In this document: one piece after another, positions 25,132 through 35,500 of the stretch | Layout of the letters: each line of letters begins with the position of its first letter | Numbering within the stretch: the stretch's first letter is position 1 | From: Halomonas sp. | Lineage (GTDB): Bacteria > Pseudomonadota > Gammaproteobacteria > Pseudomonadales > Halomonadaceae | Direction of reading: 5' to 3' | NCBI RefSeq assembly: GCF_017515565.1 | Contig: NZ_JAFWFN010000014.1 | Location: 1 to 64,000 of the forward strand | Length of the DNA: 64,000 nt | Made by a program: the position numbers and the translations under genes | The notes under the pieces: model-generated | The model's input: the letters and a program-made list of their open reading frames with translations, nothing else | What the model was told of the DNA's origin: nothing | Databases searched by the model: none

Positions 25132-25343
25132 AACTCTATCCTTAGCGTGTTATCCCTACATAATGGCTGCTAGCGGCATATTGCACAAACTGCCCCACAC
25201 CTAAACAGTGCAAACAATAAGCAACTGTTTTGTGGCAACTCTTAGTCAGTGAACTTTATCCCGTCACCTACTTCCAACCAGCGTCACATTTGCTTTTATT
25301 TTCATACCGCTAGGCGAATGCCTCGCTCGCAAGGAAGTTAGCT

Positions 25344-27396
<2,053 letters not shown>

Positions 27397-27618
27397 TTAT
27401 CCCTTGGCCAGAAATCAGTGAAACACGGCGCACACCGCCCGTGATAAAGGGGCCTATTGTAGGCAAAAGCGCGGCGGGGAGCCATGGGGGGACGACAGTC
27501 GGTTTCCGCTTAGCCACGCTAGAAATTTGAAACAAGCCGATATTCCAAGCCTAACGTTTTAGGCCAAACGCTTAGCGCAGGGGTAGCCCAAACCAATAAA
27601 GGGGTAACTAAAGAGCCA

Positions 27619-27681
27619 ATGGGGCTCTGCCTTGGGCTGCACCTATTCATGCACCACCACAGTCAGCACCACGACGAATGA
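27619..27681 (+). pseudogene. Possible remnant of a His-rich small membrane protein
   Basis: Twenty codons from ATG 27619 read a short hydrophobic stretch (GLCLGLHLF) and end MHHHSQHHDE. The HLFMH-His-rich ending resembles the tail of DUF2933-type proteins found with metal-resistance genes. The frame is open back to 27523 but has no earlier ATG, GTG or TTG start, and no ribosome site is visible, so I read it as a decayed 3' end. Very tentative. Confidence 0.25.
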
Positions 27682-27733
27682 GTAGCCCGCGGTAGCTACT
27701 ACATACCTACAACCTTGAAAAGGGCAAGAAAAA

Positions 27734-27747
27734 TTGCCCTGGATCAA
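27734..27747. promoter_or_regulatory. FNR/Anr-like box upstream of the cassette
   Basis: TTGCCCTGGATCAA reads on the other strand as TTGAT-CCAG-GGCAA, close to the Anr/FNR consensus TTGAT-N4-ATCAA (GTCAA is common in Anr sites). It lies 55 bp before the first cassette gene and overlaps the right arm of an inverted repeat. Regulation is inferred only. Confidence 0.35.
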
Positions 27748-27801
27748 TATAACCCAGGCCACAGCGAGGCAAGCTGAAGGCCTGACTCAACGGAGTTCAT
27801 C

Positions 27802-28125
27802 ATGCGCCAGATCACTCGGACATCATCAACACAACGCATGGGAGGCCGCTGGCTGGCGCTCCTGCTTGCGCTGTTGTTGGCGATGGTCACCCTGTCGAGT
27901 CACGGCGCCATAGAGTCCCACCCAGGCGATTGTGGGGTAGCCGTTGAGTGGATGGCCGATGATGGCCAAAGCGCCGAGCATGACGCCCCTTCTTGTGCTA
28001 CCTGCACCACTGCCTCGGACCAGTTACGATTGATCGTGCTTGGTCCGGATCGCTTGGCTAAGTCGCTGGCCATGGCGGTATTTCCTCAAATACCGCTTAC
28101 CCCTGAACGCCCTCCTAGAGCCTGA
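27802..28125 (+). CDS. Small secreted Cys/His protein, DUF2946-like
   Basis: 107 residues. A basic N-terminus and a hydrophobic stretch (about 17-33) suggest a signal peptide or anchor. The mature part has Cys 44, then a CATC pair (65 and 68) with nearby histidines (34, 40, 60), and ends ERPPRA, a style of ending seen in DUF2946 proteins. Such proteins accompany copper genes. GGAG lies eight bases before the ATG. First gene of the cassette, 73 bp before the beta-propeller gene. Function unknown; metal binding is inference from the cysteines and neighbours. Confidence 0.6.
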   Translation: MRQITRTSSTQRMGGRWLALLLALLLAMVTLSSHGAIESHPGDCGVAVEWMADDGQSAEHDAPSCATCTTASDQLRLIVLGPDRLAKSLAMAVFPQIPLTPERPPRA

Positions 28126-28198
28126 TCGAACGCAGACGGTAGCGCCGTCGAATCGCGATACACCTTGCGTCAAACATTACGTTCATCAGGAGTTTCTC

Positions 28199-29299
28199 AT
28201 GTCTACTCATTTCTCATCGCCTTCATCAGCGCGTCAGGCTCTCATGCCTACGTCCAATCTACTCAGCAGGAAACATCGGCTCCTAGGCTGGCTCATGGCT
28301 GCCGGGCTGGTCCTTTCTACTACGCAAACGTTAGCCGACGCTATTCCCTCAGGAGAGGTCATTACCGCTAACGAGCGTGGCACTTCCCTCACTCGCATCA
28401 ACTTAACAAGCGGTGATGCCACAACCCAATCCATTGGTATTGCTCCTCATAACATTCAGGTCAGCGCTTACGGGCGGTACCTGATGGCCGTAGGGGAAGC
28501 CACTTCCGGGGGGGATAACCATGGCAGCGGGCACGCTCACGGTGAAGCACCCGGTAAGCTCAAGCTCTACACGGCCGATGACCCAACCGGTGCTCCCGTA
28601 GCCAGTATTGAGGTAGGCAGTCATCCAGCCCATGTGGTCAGTGACCTAGAGGGCCGTTTCGCCTTTGTTACCAATGCCGGAGGTGATAGCGTCTCGGTCG
28701 TCGACCTTGAGACCAAAGAGGCCGTGAACACGGTTACCACCGGAAAATCCCCCCACGGCCTGCGCCTAAGCCCCGATGGACGGGAACTCTATGTGGCTAA
28801 CGTACTGGACGGCAGTGTCTCGGTGATCGATGTGGCATCACAAAATGAGGTTGCTCGCCTAGCGGTAGGCCAAGCCCCGGTTCAGGTGGGCTTTACACCG
28901 GACGGCACTTGGGTTTTTGTCTCGCTGCGCGATGAGAATCGCGTTGCCGTCATCGACACGGCCAGCCGCGAGGTTGTTGAGCGCATCGAAGTAGGACGCC
29001 TGCCAATCCAGGTACATGCCACTGCAGATGGCCAGTTTATGCTGGTAGCCAACGAAGGCACCGAAGCCGAGCCCGACAACCGGGTCTCGGTCATCGATCT
29101 CGATAGCCGGACGGTGGTGGCAACCTATGGGGTCGGCGCTGGCGCCCACGGTATCAGCGTCGACGACACCGGCCGTTTCGCCTTTATCACCAGCCTCTAT
29201 AACGACAGCCTGTCCGTTATCGACCTGGAAGCTGGTGCCGTCATTAGCCGCTACGACACCGGCAAGGGACCCAACGGCATAACTTGGGTAAACCACTGA
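28199..29299 (+). CDS. Secreted YVTN-type seven-bladed beta-propeller protein (YncE-like)
   Basis: 366 residues from ATG 28199 (AGGAG six bases upstream); the frame is open further back but overlaps the previous gene. A long basic leader and hydrophobic core (about 28-47, TLADA) form a signal peptide. The rest is repeated blades with the pattern VSVIDLxxxxVVxxxxVGxxPHGxxxxxDGRxxFV (about 55-366), as in YncE and the surface-layer/nitrite-reductase-like YVTN family. Residues 104-118 insert a His-rich loop (DNHGSGHAHGE) that could bind metal. Followed 12 bp later by the 50-residue membrane protein. Ligand unknown. Confidence 0.85.
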   Translation: MSTHFSSPSSARQALMPTSNLLSRKHRLLGWLMAAGLVLSTTQTLADAIPSGEVITANERGTSLTRINLTSGDATTQSIGIAPHNIQVSAYGRYLMAVGEATSGGDNHGSGHAHGEAPGKLKLYTADDPTGAPVASIEVGSHPAHVVSDLEGRFAFVTNAGGDSVSVVDLETKEAVNTVTTGKSPHGLRLSPDGRELYVANVLDGSVSVIDVASQNEVARLAVGQAPVQVGFTPDGTWVFVSLRDENRVAVIDTASREVVERIEVGRLPIQVHATADGQFMLVANEGTEAEPDNRVSVIDLDSRTVVATYGVGAGAHGISVDDTGRFAFITSLYNDSLSVIDLEAGAVISRYDTGKGPNGITWVNH

Positions 29300-29311
29300 G
29301 GAGTTAAAACC

Positions 29312-29464
29312 ATGACTGAACATTGCACAGCTCTGATGGGTTCCCTGGGCTGGATTATACCCATCGCTATGCTCACCCTACTCGGCCTCGGCATTGCCGC
29401 CCTTACCAAGTACCTATTTACGTCCCAACGTACTTCCCGTGGCCTGCCGGAGGATCGCTCATGA
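29312..29464 (+). CDS. 50-residue single-span membrane protein in the metal cassette
   Basis: ATG 29312 follows GAGGAG at 29298-29303 with suitable spacing. It begins MTEHCTALMGSLGWIIPIA and has one transmembrane helix (about 13-36), then a basic segment KYLFTSQRTSRG. Its stop overlaps the next start as ATGA (29461-29464), a strong sign of a translated, coupled gene. Too short for usual ORF cut-offs. No family recognised. Confidence 0.75.
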   Translation: MTEHCTALMGSLGWIIPIAMLTLLGLGIAALTKYLFTSQRTSRGLPEDRS

Positions 29465-29901
29465 AACGTCTGAGCCCCTCTCTCCTGCTCTCTGCCGCCC
29501 TGCTGCTAGGCGCTGGCACGACCCAGGCTGCCTTGCCCGACAAAGCGACCATGTTCAAGAACCCACAGTGCGGCTGTTGTGACGAGTACGCCCGCCAGCT
29601 TGGTACCCGCGGAGTCGAGGTGGCGATCGTCGACGATGTCGAAGTGGGCAACATCAAGCAGCGCGCCGGCCTGCCCTATGGTCTAGGCTCCTGTCACACT
29701 ATTCAGATGGGTGGCTACGCCATCGAGGGCCACGTGCCCTTCGAAGCGGTGGAACATCTCTTCGAGGAGCACCTAGACACCCGTGGAATAGGTCTAGCAG
29801 GGATGCCTATCGGCACACCCGGCATGCCAGGACCCAAGCAAGGGGAGTGGGACATCTACCAGTTCCGAGACGGCGAAGCCATGCCGTTCATGACTCTCTG
29901 A
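29461..29901 (+). CDS. copG: DUF411 periplasmic copper protein, CopG-like
   Basis: 146 residues from ATG 29461, which overlaps the previous stop; the frame is open to 29323 but that part belongs to the upstream gene. Signal peptide about 1-24 (TTQAALP). The DUF411 signature is clear: NPQCGCC (cysteines 37, 39 and 40) followed by LGSCHT (78-79) and GHVP (about 90-93). Characterised CopG binds a copper cluster through these cysteines in a thioredoxin-like fold and supports copper resistance. Last gene of the cassette, followed by a terminator. Confidence 0.87.
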   Translation: MKRLSPSLLLSAALLLGAGTTQAALPDKATMFKNPQCGCCDEYARQLGTRGVEVAIVDDVEVGNIKQRAGLPYGLGSCHTIQMGGYAIEGHVPFEAVEHLFEEHLDTRGIGLAGMPIGTPGMPGPKQGEWDIYQFRDGEAMPFMTL

Positions 29902-29930
29902 TCCATACTAGGAATCTCACTAACTAGAAT

Positions 29931-29963
29931 TGCCGCTTCTTTCTACAACGAAGCGGCACTTTT
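29931..29963 (+). terminator. Terminator of the metal cassette
   Basis: 9-bp stem TGCCGCTTC with GAAGCGGCA, a 10-nt loop, then CTTTTAG. It lies 30 bp after the CopG-like gene. Confidence 0.7.
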
Positions 29964-30071
29964 AGAGCCACAAATGCAGCGCATAGTGTTAGAGGAAAAT
30001 CTTCGAGCAGTTGAGATTGCCGCTTTTTATCGGCAACCTAGTGATAACATTATCGACAGAGCACTACGGCC

Positions 30072-30662
30072 ATGTTGACTGCTTTTGACCAAACACTCGC
30101 CGCCATCGATGCCTTGCATGGTGAAGACCCTCGTACTACGACAATGGCCGATGGCACTTCATTGCCCCAGGAGCTTGCCTATGCCCAGCGTATGAGCGGC
30201 TGGCTAGATAGAGTGCACAACGCCCCCAATGACGTATTGCGCCTTGCAGTACGCGCGCAGCACTTACAGCGCTGGCTAGTTCCGCGCGAGGAGTATCCTG
30301 AAGGGCGCATAGGGTATTTAACCTGGCGGCGCGACCAGGGCGAGCGCGCAGGCGATACCACGGCTAAGCTAATGCGTGAGGTAGGCTATAGCGACGCAGA
30401 CGCCGAACGCGCAACAGCGATTATTCGCAAGCAAGGCCTCGGCCGCGACCCAGATGTCCAGGCGCTGGAAGATTGCGCTTGCCTCGTGTTTCTAGAAAAC
30501 TACTTTGCCGATTTCTCACGCAAAATTGACCATGACCACATGGTACGCATTGTGCAAAAAACATGGGGCAAGATGTCACCCGAGGCCCACAAACTTGCCC
30601 TTACGCTGCCAATGTCTGACACCTCCGCCGCACTGGTGAAAGAAGCGCTAGAAAGCGCATAA
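30072..30662 (+). CDS. DUF4202 family protein
   Basis: 196 residues, mostly helical, no signal or membrane segment. Recognised as DUF4202 from the pattern ELAYAQRMSGWLDRV, LRLAVRAQHLQRWLVPREEYPEGRIGYLTWR and ALEDCACLVFLENYF. The conserved histidines and acidic residues suggest a metal-dependent HD-like helical fold, but no activity is established. The gene has a poor ribosome site. It precedes the ydiJ-type gene by 88 bp on the same strand; co-transcription is possible. Confidence 0.85.
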   Translation: MLTAFDQTLAAIDALHGEDPRTTTMADGTSLPQELAYAQRMSGWLDRVHNAPNDVLRLAVRAQHLQRWLVPREEYPEGRIGYLTWRRDQGERAGDTTAKLMREVGYSDADAERATAIIRKQGLGRDPDVQALEDCACLVFLENYFADFSRKIDHDHMVRIVQKTWGKMSPEAHKLALTLPMSDTSAALVKEALESA

Positions 30663-30750
30663 ACCGTACCACCAAGATGCAGAGTAGCGGTGGCTGCGGT
30701 AAAGTAGCGCTATTTCCACTCCGCTTCCAGCAGTGACGGCCTGACCAACT

Positions 30751-33700
30751 ATGATTGCATCCTTGGATACGCGCACGGCTCCTTTTAAGCGCTTGAGCAG
30801 CCATTACGTGCGTTTTCTTGAAGCCCTGCGCGCACGCGGCTTTGAAGGCGAGATTACTCCCGACTATGCCAACCGCACCGTGCTGGCAACGGATAACTCG
30901 ATATACCAGCGCCTGCCCCAAGCGGCGGTATTCCCCAAGAATGCTGAAGACCTAGAGCGCCTAGCCAAGCTGGTGGCTGAGCTGCCTCACCGCGACATCG
31001 TATTAACGCCTCGGGGCGGCGGCACCGGCACCAACGGTCAGTCGTTAACTGACGGTATCGTGGTGGACGTTTCCCGCCATATGAATCAGATTTTAGAGAT
31101 TGACGTGAACGCTAGGCGGGTACGCGTTCAAGCGGGCGTGGTGAAAGATCAACTCAATGCAGCGCTTAAGCCGCATGGATTGTTTTTTGCCCCAGAACTT
31201 TCAACCTCTAACCGTGCCACCATCGGCGGCATGATCTCCACCGATGCCAGCGGCCAGGGGAGCTGCGAGTATGGCAAAACCCGCGATCACGTGTTGGAAC
31301 TGGATACGATTCTGCTGGGTGGGCAACACCTACACAGCCGCCCGTTAACCTCGAATGAAGAGCAGAATGGCTGCCAGCAGCAGGGTATTATCGGCCGCGT
31401 GCATACCACTGCGGCCACGATTATCGACCAACAGCGCGAGCTGATTGAGGCGAAATTTCCGCCGCTCAACCGCTGCTTAACTGGCTACGATTTGGCCCAT
31501 CTGCGGGAAGCGGAAGGCCAGTTAAACTTAAACAGCTTGCTGTGTGGATCGGAAGGCTCACTAGGCTTTTTGAATGAAGCGGTACTCAACGTGCTGCCGA
31601 TTCCCAAGTATTCCACGCTGGTGAATGTGCGCTACCCAGGCTTTATGGATGCGCTGCGAGATGCCAAAGCGTTAATGAGCGCCAGCGCACGCCCCACCTC
31701 GATCGAAACTATCGACGACACCGTTCTGCAGTTGGCTATGGAGGACTTTGTATGGGACAGCGTGGCAGAGTTCTTCCCCGCCACCGGCAGTACGCCGATT
31801 CGCGGTATTAACCTGATTGAGTTTAACGACGACGATGAAAGTGCCCTTGCAGCGCGTGTGCAGGCGTTCACTGAACATTTGAGTCAAGACCCTACCGTAG
31901 CGCGCTTAGGCTACACCCTGGCTGAGGGCCGAGCGCAGATCCAAAAAGTTTACGCGATGCGCAAACGCTCGGTAGGCTTGTTGGGGAACGTGCAGGGTGA
32001 AAAACGCCCGATTGCGTTTGTGGAAGATACTGCCGTGCCACCAGAGCACCTGGCAGACTTTATCACTGAGTTCCGCGCTGCGCTGGACGCCAGAAAGCTC
32101 TCTTACGGGATGTTTGGCCATGTGGACGCGGGCGTGCTGCACGTACGTCCGGCGCTGGATATGAAAGACCCCGCACAGGAGGCGCTGATTCGTGAAATTT
32201 CCGATGAAGTAGCCGCGCTTACCCAGAAGTACGGCGGGCTTTTGTGGGGGGAACACGGTAAAGGCGTCCGCTCTGAATACGGCCCCAAATTCTTTGGCGA
32301 GCTTTACCCCAGCCTGCAGCGAGTAAAAGCGGCCTTTGACCCGCATAACCAACTGAACCCAGGCAAAATTGCCTCCCCCGCTGATGGCAATAAACTAATC
32401 GCTAAAGACAGCGACCCTGAACTGTTAACGGTCAATGGCGTCCCCATGCGTGGCCAGCTTGATCGCACCATTGATGAGCGCGCATGGCAGGCCTATGACG
32501 CGGCGGTTTACTGCAACGGCAATGGCGCTTGTTACAACTACGATGTTGATGACCCCATGTGCCCTTCCTGGAAGGCCACCCGCGACCGCGTTCACTCGCC
32601 CAAAGGCCGCGCCAGTTTGATTCGTGAGTGGCTACGCTTGCAGTCCCAGGCGGGCATTGATGTAGTGGAAGAGTCGCGCAAGAAAAAGGCCGAACGCAGT
32701 TGGGGCTATATCAAAAGCTTCCCGCGTAGGGTAATGAACACTTTCAGCAAGCAGCAACATCACGACTACTCCCACCAAGTGTACGACGCGATGGCGGGCT
32801 GCTTGGCGTGTAAATCCTGCGCCGGCCAGTGCCCGATCAAAGTCAACGTGCCGCAGTTCCGTTCGCAGTTTTTAGAGGTCTACCACGGCCGCTACCTGCG
32901 CCCACTGCGGGACTACGTGATTGGCGGTACCGAGTTTATGCTGCCGACGCTAGCCAACGCCGCGCCGCTCTATAACGCCATGCTCGGTCAGCGCTGGGTG
33001 GAAAAGCTAATGAGCAAAGGGCTGGGGATCAGCGACTCACCTCAGCTCTCTCGCGCCAGCTTGAAAAAGCAGCTGCGCGCCTGGGGCATCGCTGAGGCTA
33101 CCCCGACGTCGCTTGCACTGCTTACTGAGCAGCAGCGGGCCAACAGCGTCGTCATTGTGCAGGACGCTTTCACCAGCCATTTTGAAGCCCAGTTGGTAAT
33201 GGACGTAGTCGAGTTGCTATCGCGGCTTGATCTGCGGGTATTTGTGATGCCGTATTCTGCTAACGGCAAGCCGCTGCACGTACAGGGCTTTTTAGGCGCA
33301 TTTGAGCGCACGGCAGAAAAACAGGCCAAACGCTTGCGGGCGATAGCAGAATTTGAGGTGCCCATGGTGGGTATAGACCCTGCCATGACACTGACCTACC
33401 GCCAAGAGTATGTGAAAGCACTTGGCAATGAACAAGTGCCCAACGTGCTGATGCTACAAGAGTGGCTGGCAACGCGTATCAACACGTTAGCGCCTAGCCA
33501 ACTTACGCTAACCGATCCTGGCTATAAGTTGCTTTCCCACTGCACCGAAAAAACCAACGCACCGGGCAGCCCCAAAGCCTGGCAGCAGGTGTTCGCAGCG
33601 TTTGGCTTAAAACTTGAGCTGGCCAATACCGGCTGCTGCGGTATGTCCGGTACCTACGGGCATGAAACCCGCAATGTGGCAACGTCAAAAACCATTTACG

Positions 33701-33852
33701 CCCAATCCTGGCAGCCCCAAGTGGAGGCCGACGAAAACGCAGGCAAGCTGCTAGCAACAGGCTACTCCTGCCGCAGCCAGGTAAAGCGCTACTCGGCGCA
33801 AACGTTACCCCATCCGCTTCAGGCGCTGCTTAGGTGCCTGCGCAGCCATTAA
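30751..33852 (+). CDS. ydiJ: D-2-hydroxyglutarate dehydrogenase-type FAD/4Fe-4S oxidoreductase, YdiJ family
   Basis: 1033 residues (E. coli YdiJ 1018). An FAD-binding PCMH domain (about 50-290: LTPRGGGTGTNGQSLTDG, STSNRATIGGMISTDASGQG) and an FAD-oxidase C-terminal domain (about 295-545, FGHVDAGVLHVRP) are followed by a ferredoxin part with CLACKSCAGQCPIKV (about 685-700) and a CCG-type heterodisulfide-reductase-like end (NTGCCGMSGTYGHE). Family members oxidise D-2-hydroxyglutarate and pass electrons to an unknown acceptor. The start context is weak. A strong terminator follows. Confidence 0.93.
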   Translation: MIASLDTRTAPFKRLSSHYVRFLEALRARGFEGEITPDYANRTVLATDNSIYQRLPQAAVFPKNAEDLERLAKLVAELPHRDIVLTPRGGGTGTNGQSLTDGIVVDVSRHMNQILEIDVNARRVRVQAGVVKDQLNAALKPHGLFFAPELSTSNRATIGGMISTDASGQGSCEYGKTRDHVLELDTILLGGQHLHSRPLTSNEEQNGCQQQGIIGRVHTTAATIIDQQRELIEAKFPPLNRCLTGYDLAHLREAEGQLNLNSLLCGSEGSLGFLNEAVLNVLPIPKYSTLVNVRYPGFMDALRDAKALMSASARPTSIETIDDTVLQLAMEDFVWDSVAEFFPATGSTPIRGINLIEFNDDDESALAARVQAFTEHLSQDPTVARLGYTLAEGRAQIQKVYAMRKRSVGLLGNVQGEKRPIAFVEDTAVPPEHLADFITEFRAALDARKLSYGMFGHVDAGVLHVRPALDMKDPAQEALIREISDEVAALTQKYGGLLWGEHGKGVRSEYGPKFFGELYPSLQRVKAAFDPHNQLNPGKIASPADGNKLIAKDSDPELLTVNGVPMRGQLDRTIDERAWQAYDAAVYCNGNGACYNYDVDDPMCPSWKATRDRVHSPKGRASLIREWLRLQSQAGIDVVEESRKKKAERSWGYIKSFPRRVMNTFSKQQHHDYSHQVYDAMAGCLACKSCAGQCPIKVNVPQFRSQFLEVYHGRYLRPLRDYVIGGTEFMLPTLANAAPLYNAMLGQRWVEKLMSKGLGISDSPQLSRASLKKQLRAWGIAEATPTSLALLTEQQRANSVVIVQDAFTSHFEAQLVMDVVELLSRLDLRVFVMPYSANGKPLHVQGFLGAFERTAEKQAKRLRAIAEFEVPMVGIDPAMTLTYRQEYVKALGNEQVPNVLMLQEWLATRINTLAPSQLTLTDPGYKLLSHCTEKTNAPGSPKAWQQVFAAFGLKLELANTGCCGMSGTYGHETRNVATSKTIYAQSWQPQVEADENAGKLLATGYSCRSQVKRYSAQTLPHPLQALLRCLRSH

Positions 33853-33868
33853 GCTTGCATACGCGAAC

Positions 33869-33905
33869 AAAAGGGGCTTACACCGGGTGTAAGCCCCTTT
33901 TTTTA
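33869..33905 (+). terminator. Rho-independent terminator after ydiJ
   Basis: 15-bp perfect stem AAAAGGGGCTTACAC with GTGTAAGCCCCTTTT, a CGG loop, and a run of seven to eight T residues. It may also serve the facing gene at 33951. Confidence 0.92.
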
Positions 33906-33950
33906 TTACAATGCATTTTCTATTTCACGGATTAAGCAACTAGCCAGTTG

Positions 33951-34514
33951 TTACTCCGTGAAAGGCAGCGAGGAGTGGTGCAGCACAATGCGTAGCTCGC
34001 CTTCATCGTCTAGTTGATAGCCCCAGCTCTTATCTACTGTGGTGGTGTTGCCATCGCTATCCAGGATAGAAACATTACCCACCGTCATCGCTGTATCACC
34101 ACTAATAAAGATAGCGGCGTTATCAATGGTCACCTCCTGCCAGCCGTTCAGCGCGAAGCCACTATCGTTGGGGAATTCATCGCTATGCCCAACAAAATAA
34201 GCCAGCGCGCCTTCAGGCGTAGTGCGGAACGTTTGCGGCGCGGCTGCTAAAGTGGGTTTAAACAGTACCGGCCCTATCTCATAGCCATAAGCGCTTTCAA
34301 TAACCGATTGGGCCAGTTCACTGGCGGCCTCAATGCCGTCGTTTTCATAGGTGTTTGAGATATTTACCAGCGCGTCACCCCACGCTTTTTGCGCTTCGAT
34401 CACCTGCTCTTCAGTAATGTCTCCGCCTAAATGGGTTACCTCATGTGCGCCCGCTAAAGAGGCAGCACCAATACCCAAACCCAGCACGGCGCTGGTAAAA
34501 AGTACTTTAATCAT
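33951..34514 (-). CDS. Secreted protein with an NTF2/SnoaL-like domain
   Basis: 187 residues with a signal peptide (about 1-23, SLAGAHE). The mature part (ITEEQVIEAQKAWGDALVNISNTYE, ALAYFVGHSDEF, MTVGNVSILDSDGNTTTVDKSWGYQLDDEGELRIVLHHSSLPF) has the helix-then-curved-sheet pattern and the closing LHHSS strand of NTF2-like DUF4440/SnoaL folds. Close relatives in databases are sometimes labelled phosphoribosyl-AMP cyclohydrolase, which the sequence does not support. Function unknown. Stands alone between ydiJ and trpC. Confidence 0.7.
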   Translation of the reverse strand: MIKVLFTSAVLGLGIGAASLAGAHEVTHLGGDITEEQVIEAQKAWGDALVNISNTYENDGIEAASELAQSVIESAYGYEIGPVLFKPTLAAAPQTFRTTPEGALAYFVGHSDEFPNDSGFALNGWQEVTIDNAAIFISGDTAMTVGNVSILDSDGNTTTVDKSWGYQLDDEGELRIVLHHSSLPFTE

Positions 34515-34688
34515 TACTATTGATCTCCTAATTACATATTAAAAGGCAGTGAACATTTTGCTTCACTGCACTACTTAGCAAGCCGCTATACCTTCGTGCT
34601 AAGAAACCTGCTAGTAAACGCAGGTGCTTTCCATCAATCAGACTGATGCCCCTTAACAGTGAACAAAGGAGCGAACGTAAGAAGCTCT

Positions 34689-35492
34689 TTAAAAAAACAG
34701 TCTTTTTAACGCTAACCCAGGATCCTCTTCACGCATAAAGGCTTCGCCGACCAAAAAGCCGTTTACATCATGGTCGCGCATTAGCTCTACGTCGTCGCTG
34801 GTATGGATACCAGACTCGGTAATTACCGTGACGCCTGCAGGAATGCGTGGCAGCAGGTCAAGAGTGGTATTCAGGCTGGTATCAAAGGTGTGTAAGTTGC
34901 GGTTGTTGATGCCCACAAGTTTCAGGTTCAGCGCCAAGGCGCGCTCTAGCTCAGTGGCGTCGTGGACTTCTACCAATACATCCATCCCCAAAGCGTTAGC
35001 CTGCTGATGCAGGTCGCGCAGTTGAGAGTCGTCCAAGGCAGCTACAATCAGCAAGATGCAGTCTGCGCCAATAGCCCGGGCTTCAGTCACTTGGTAACCA
35101 TGGGTAATAAAGTCTTTACGAATCACCGGCAGCTCACACGCGTCACGGGCGGCGATCAAGTAATCTTCATGGCCTTGAAAAAAATCCGCATCGGTCAGCA
35201 CCGAGAGGCACGCAGCTCCCCCTTGGGCATAACTTTGTGCAATATCCGCAGGGTGAAAATCCTCACGCATTACCCCTTTAGAGGGCGAAGCTTTTTTTAC
35301 CTCGGCGATCACCGCCGCATCACCCGCGGCAATACGGGCATTCAGCGCGTCGATAAAGCCACGGGGAGCGCTCTGCTTTTCAGCCAGCGCCAGCAAATCC
35401 GCTTCACTTACCGCTTGGCGGCGCTCAGCCACTTCTTGGTCTTTACGGGCCAAAATACGCGTTAAAATTGTCGGTGTTGCCTGGTCACTCAT
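34689..35492 (-). CDS. trpC: Indole-3-glycerol phosphate synthase
   Basis: Fourth step of tryptophan synthesis. 267 residues as a free-standing enzyme, not fused to TrpF as in E. coli. Barrel motifs [53 protein letters not shown] and [14 protein letters not shown] are all present, as is the phosphate-binding [15 protein letters not shown]. Last gene of trpGDC, 8 bp after trpD. Confidence 0.97.
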   Translation of the reverse strand: MSDQATPTILTRILARKDQEVAERRQAVSEADLLALAEKQSAPRGFIDALNARIAAGDAAVIAEVKKASPSKGVMREDFHPADIAQSYAQGGAACLSVLTDADFFQGHEDYLIAARDACELPVIRKDFITHGYQVTEARAIGADCILLIVAALDDSQLRDLHQQANALGMDVLVEVHDATELERALALNLKLVGINNRNLHTFDTSLNTTLDLLPRIPAGVTVITESGIHTSDDVELMRDHDVNGFLVGEAFMREEDPGLALKRLFF

Positions 35493-35500
35493 TGAATTAT

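Noticed and set aside
28040-28198. Upstream extension of the beta-propeller frame
   Set aside because: It overlaps the preceding small gene, lacks a signal sequence, and the AGGAG site before ATG 28199 followed by a signal peptide is much better.
34573-34602. 7-bp inverted repeat (CTTAGCA/TGCTAAG) after trpC
   Set aside because: Short stem with a 16-nt loop and no T run; not convincing as a terminator or operator.
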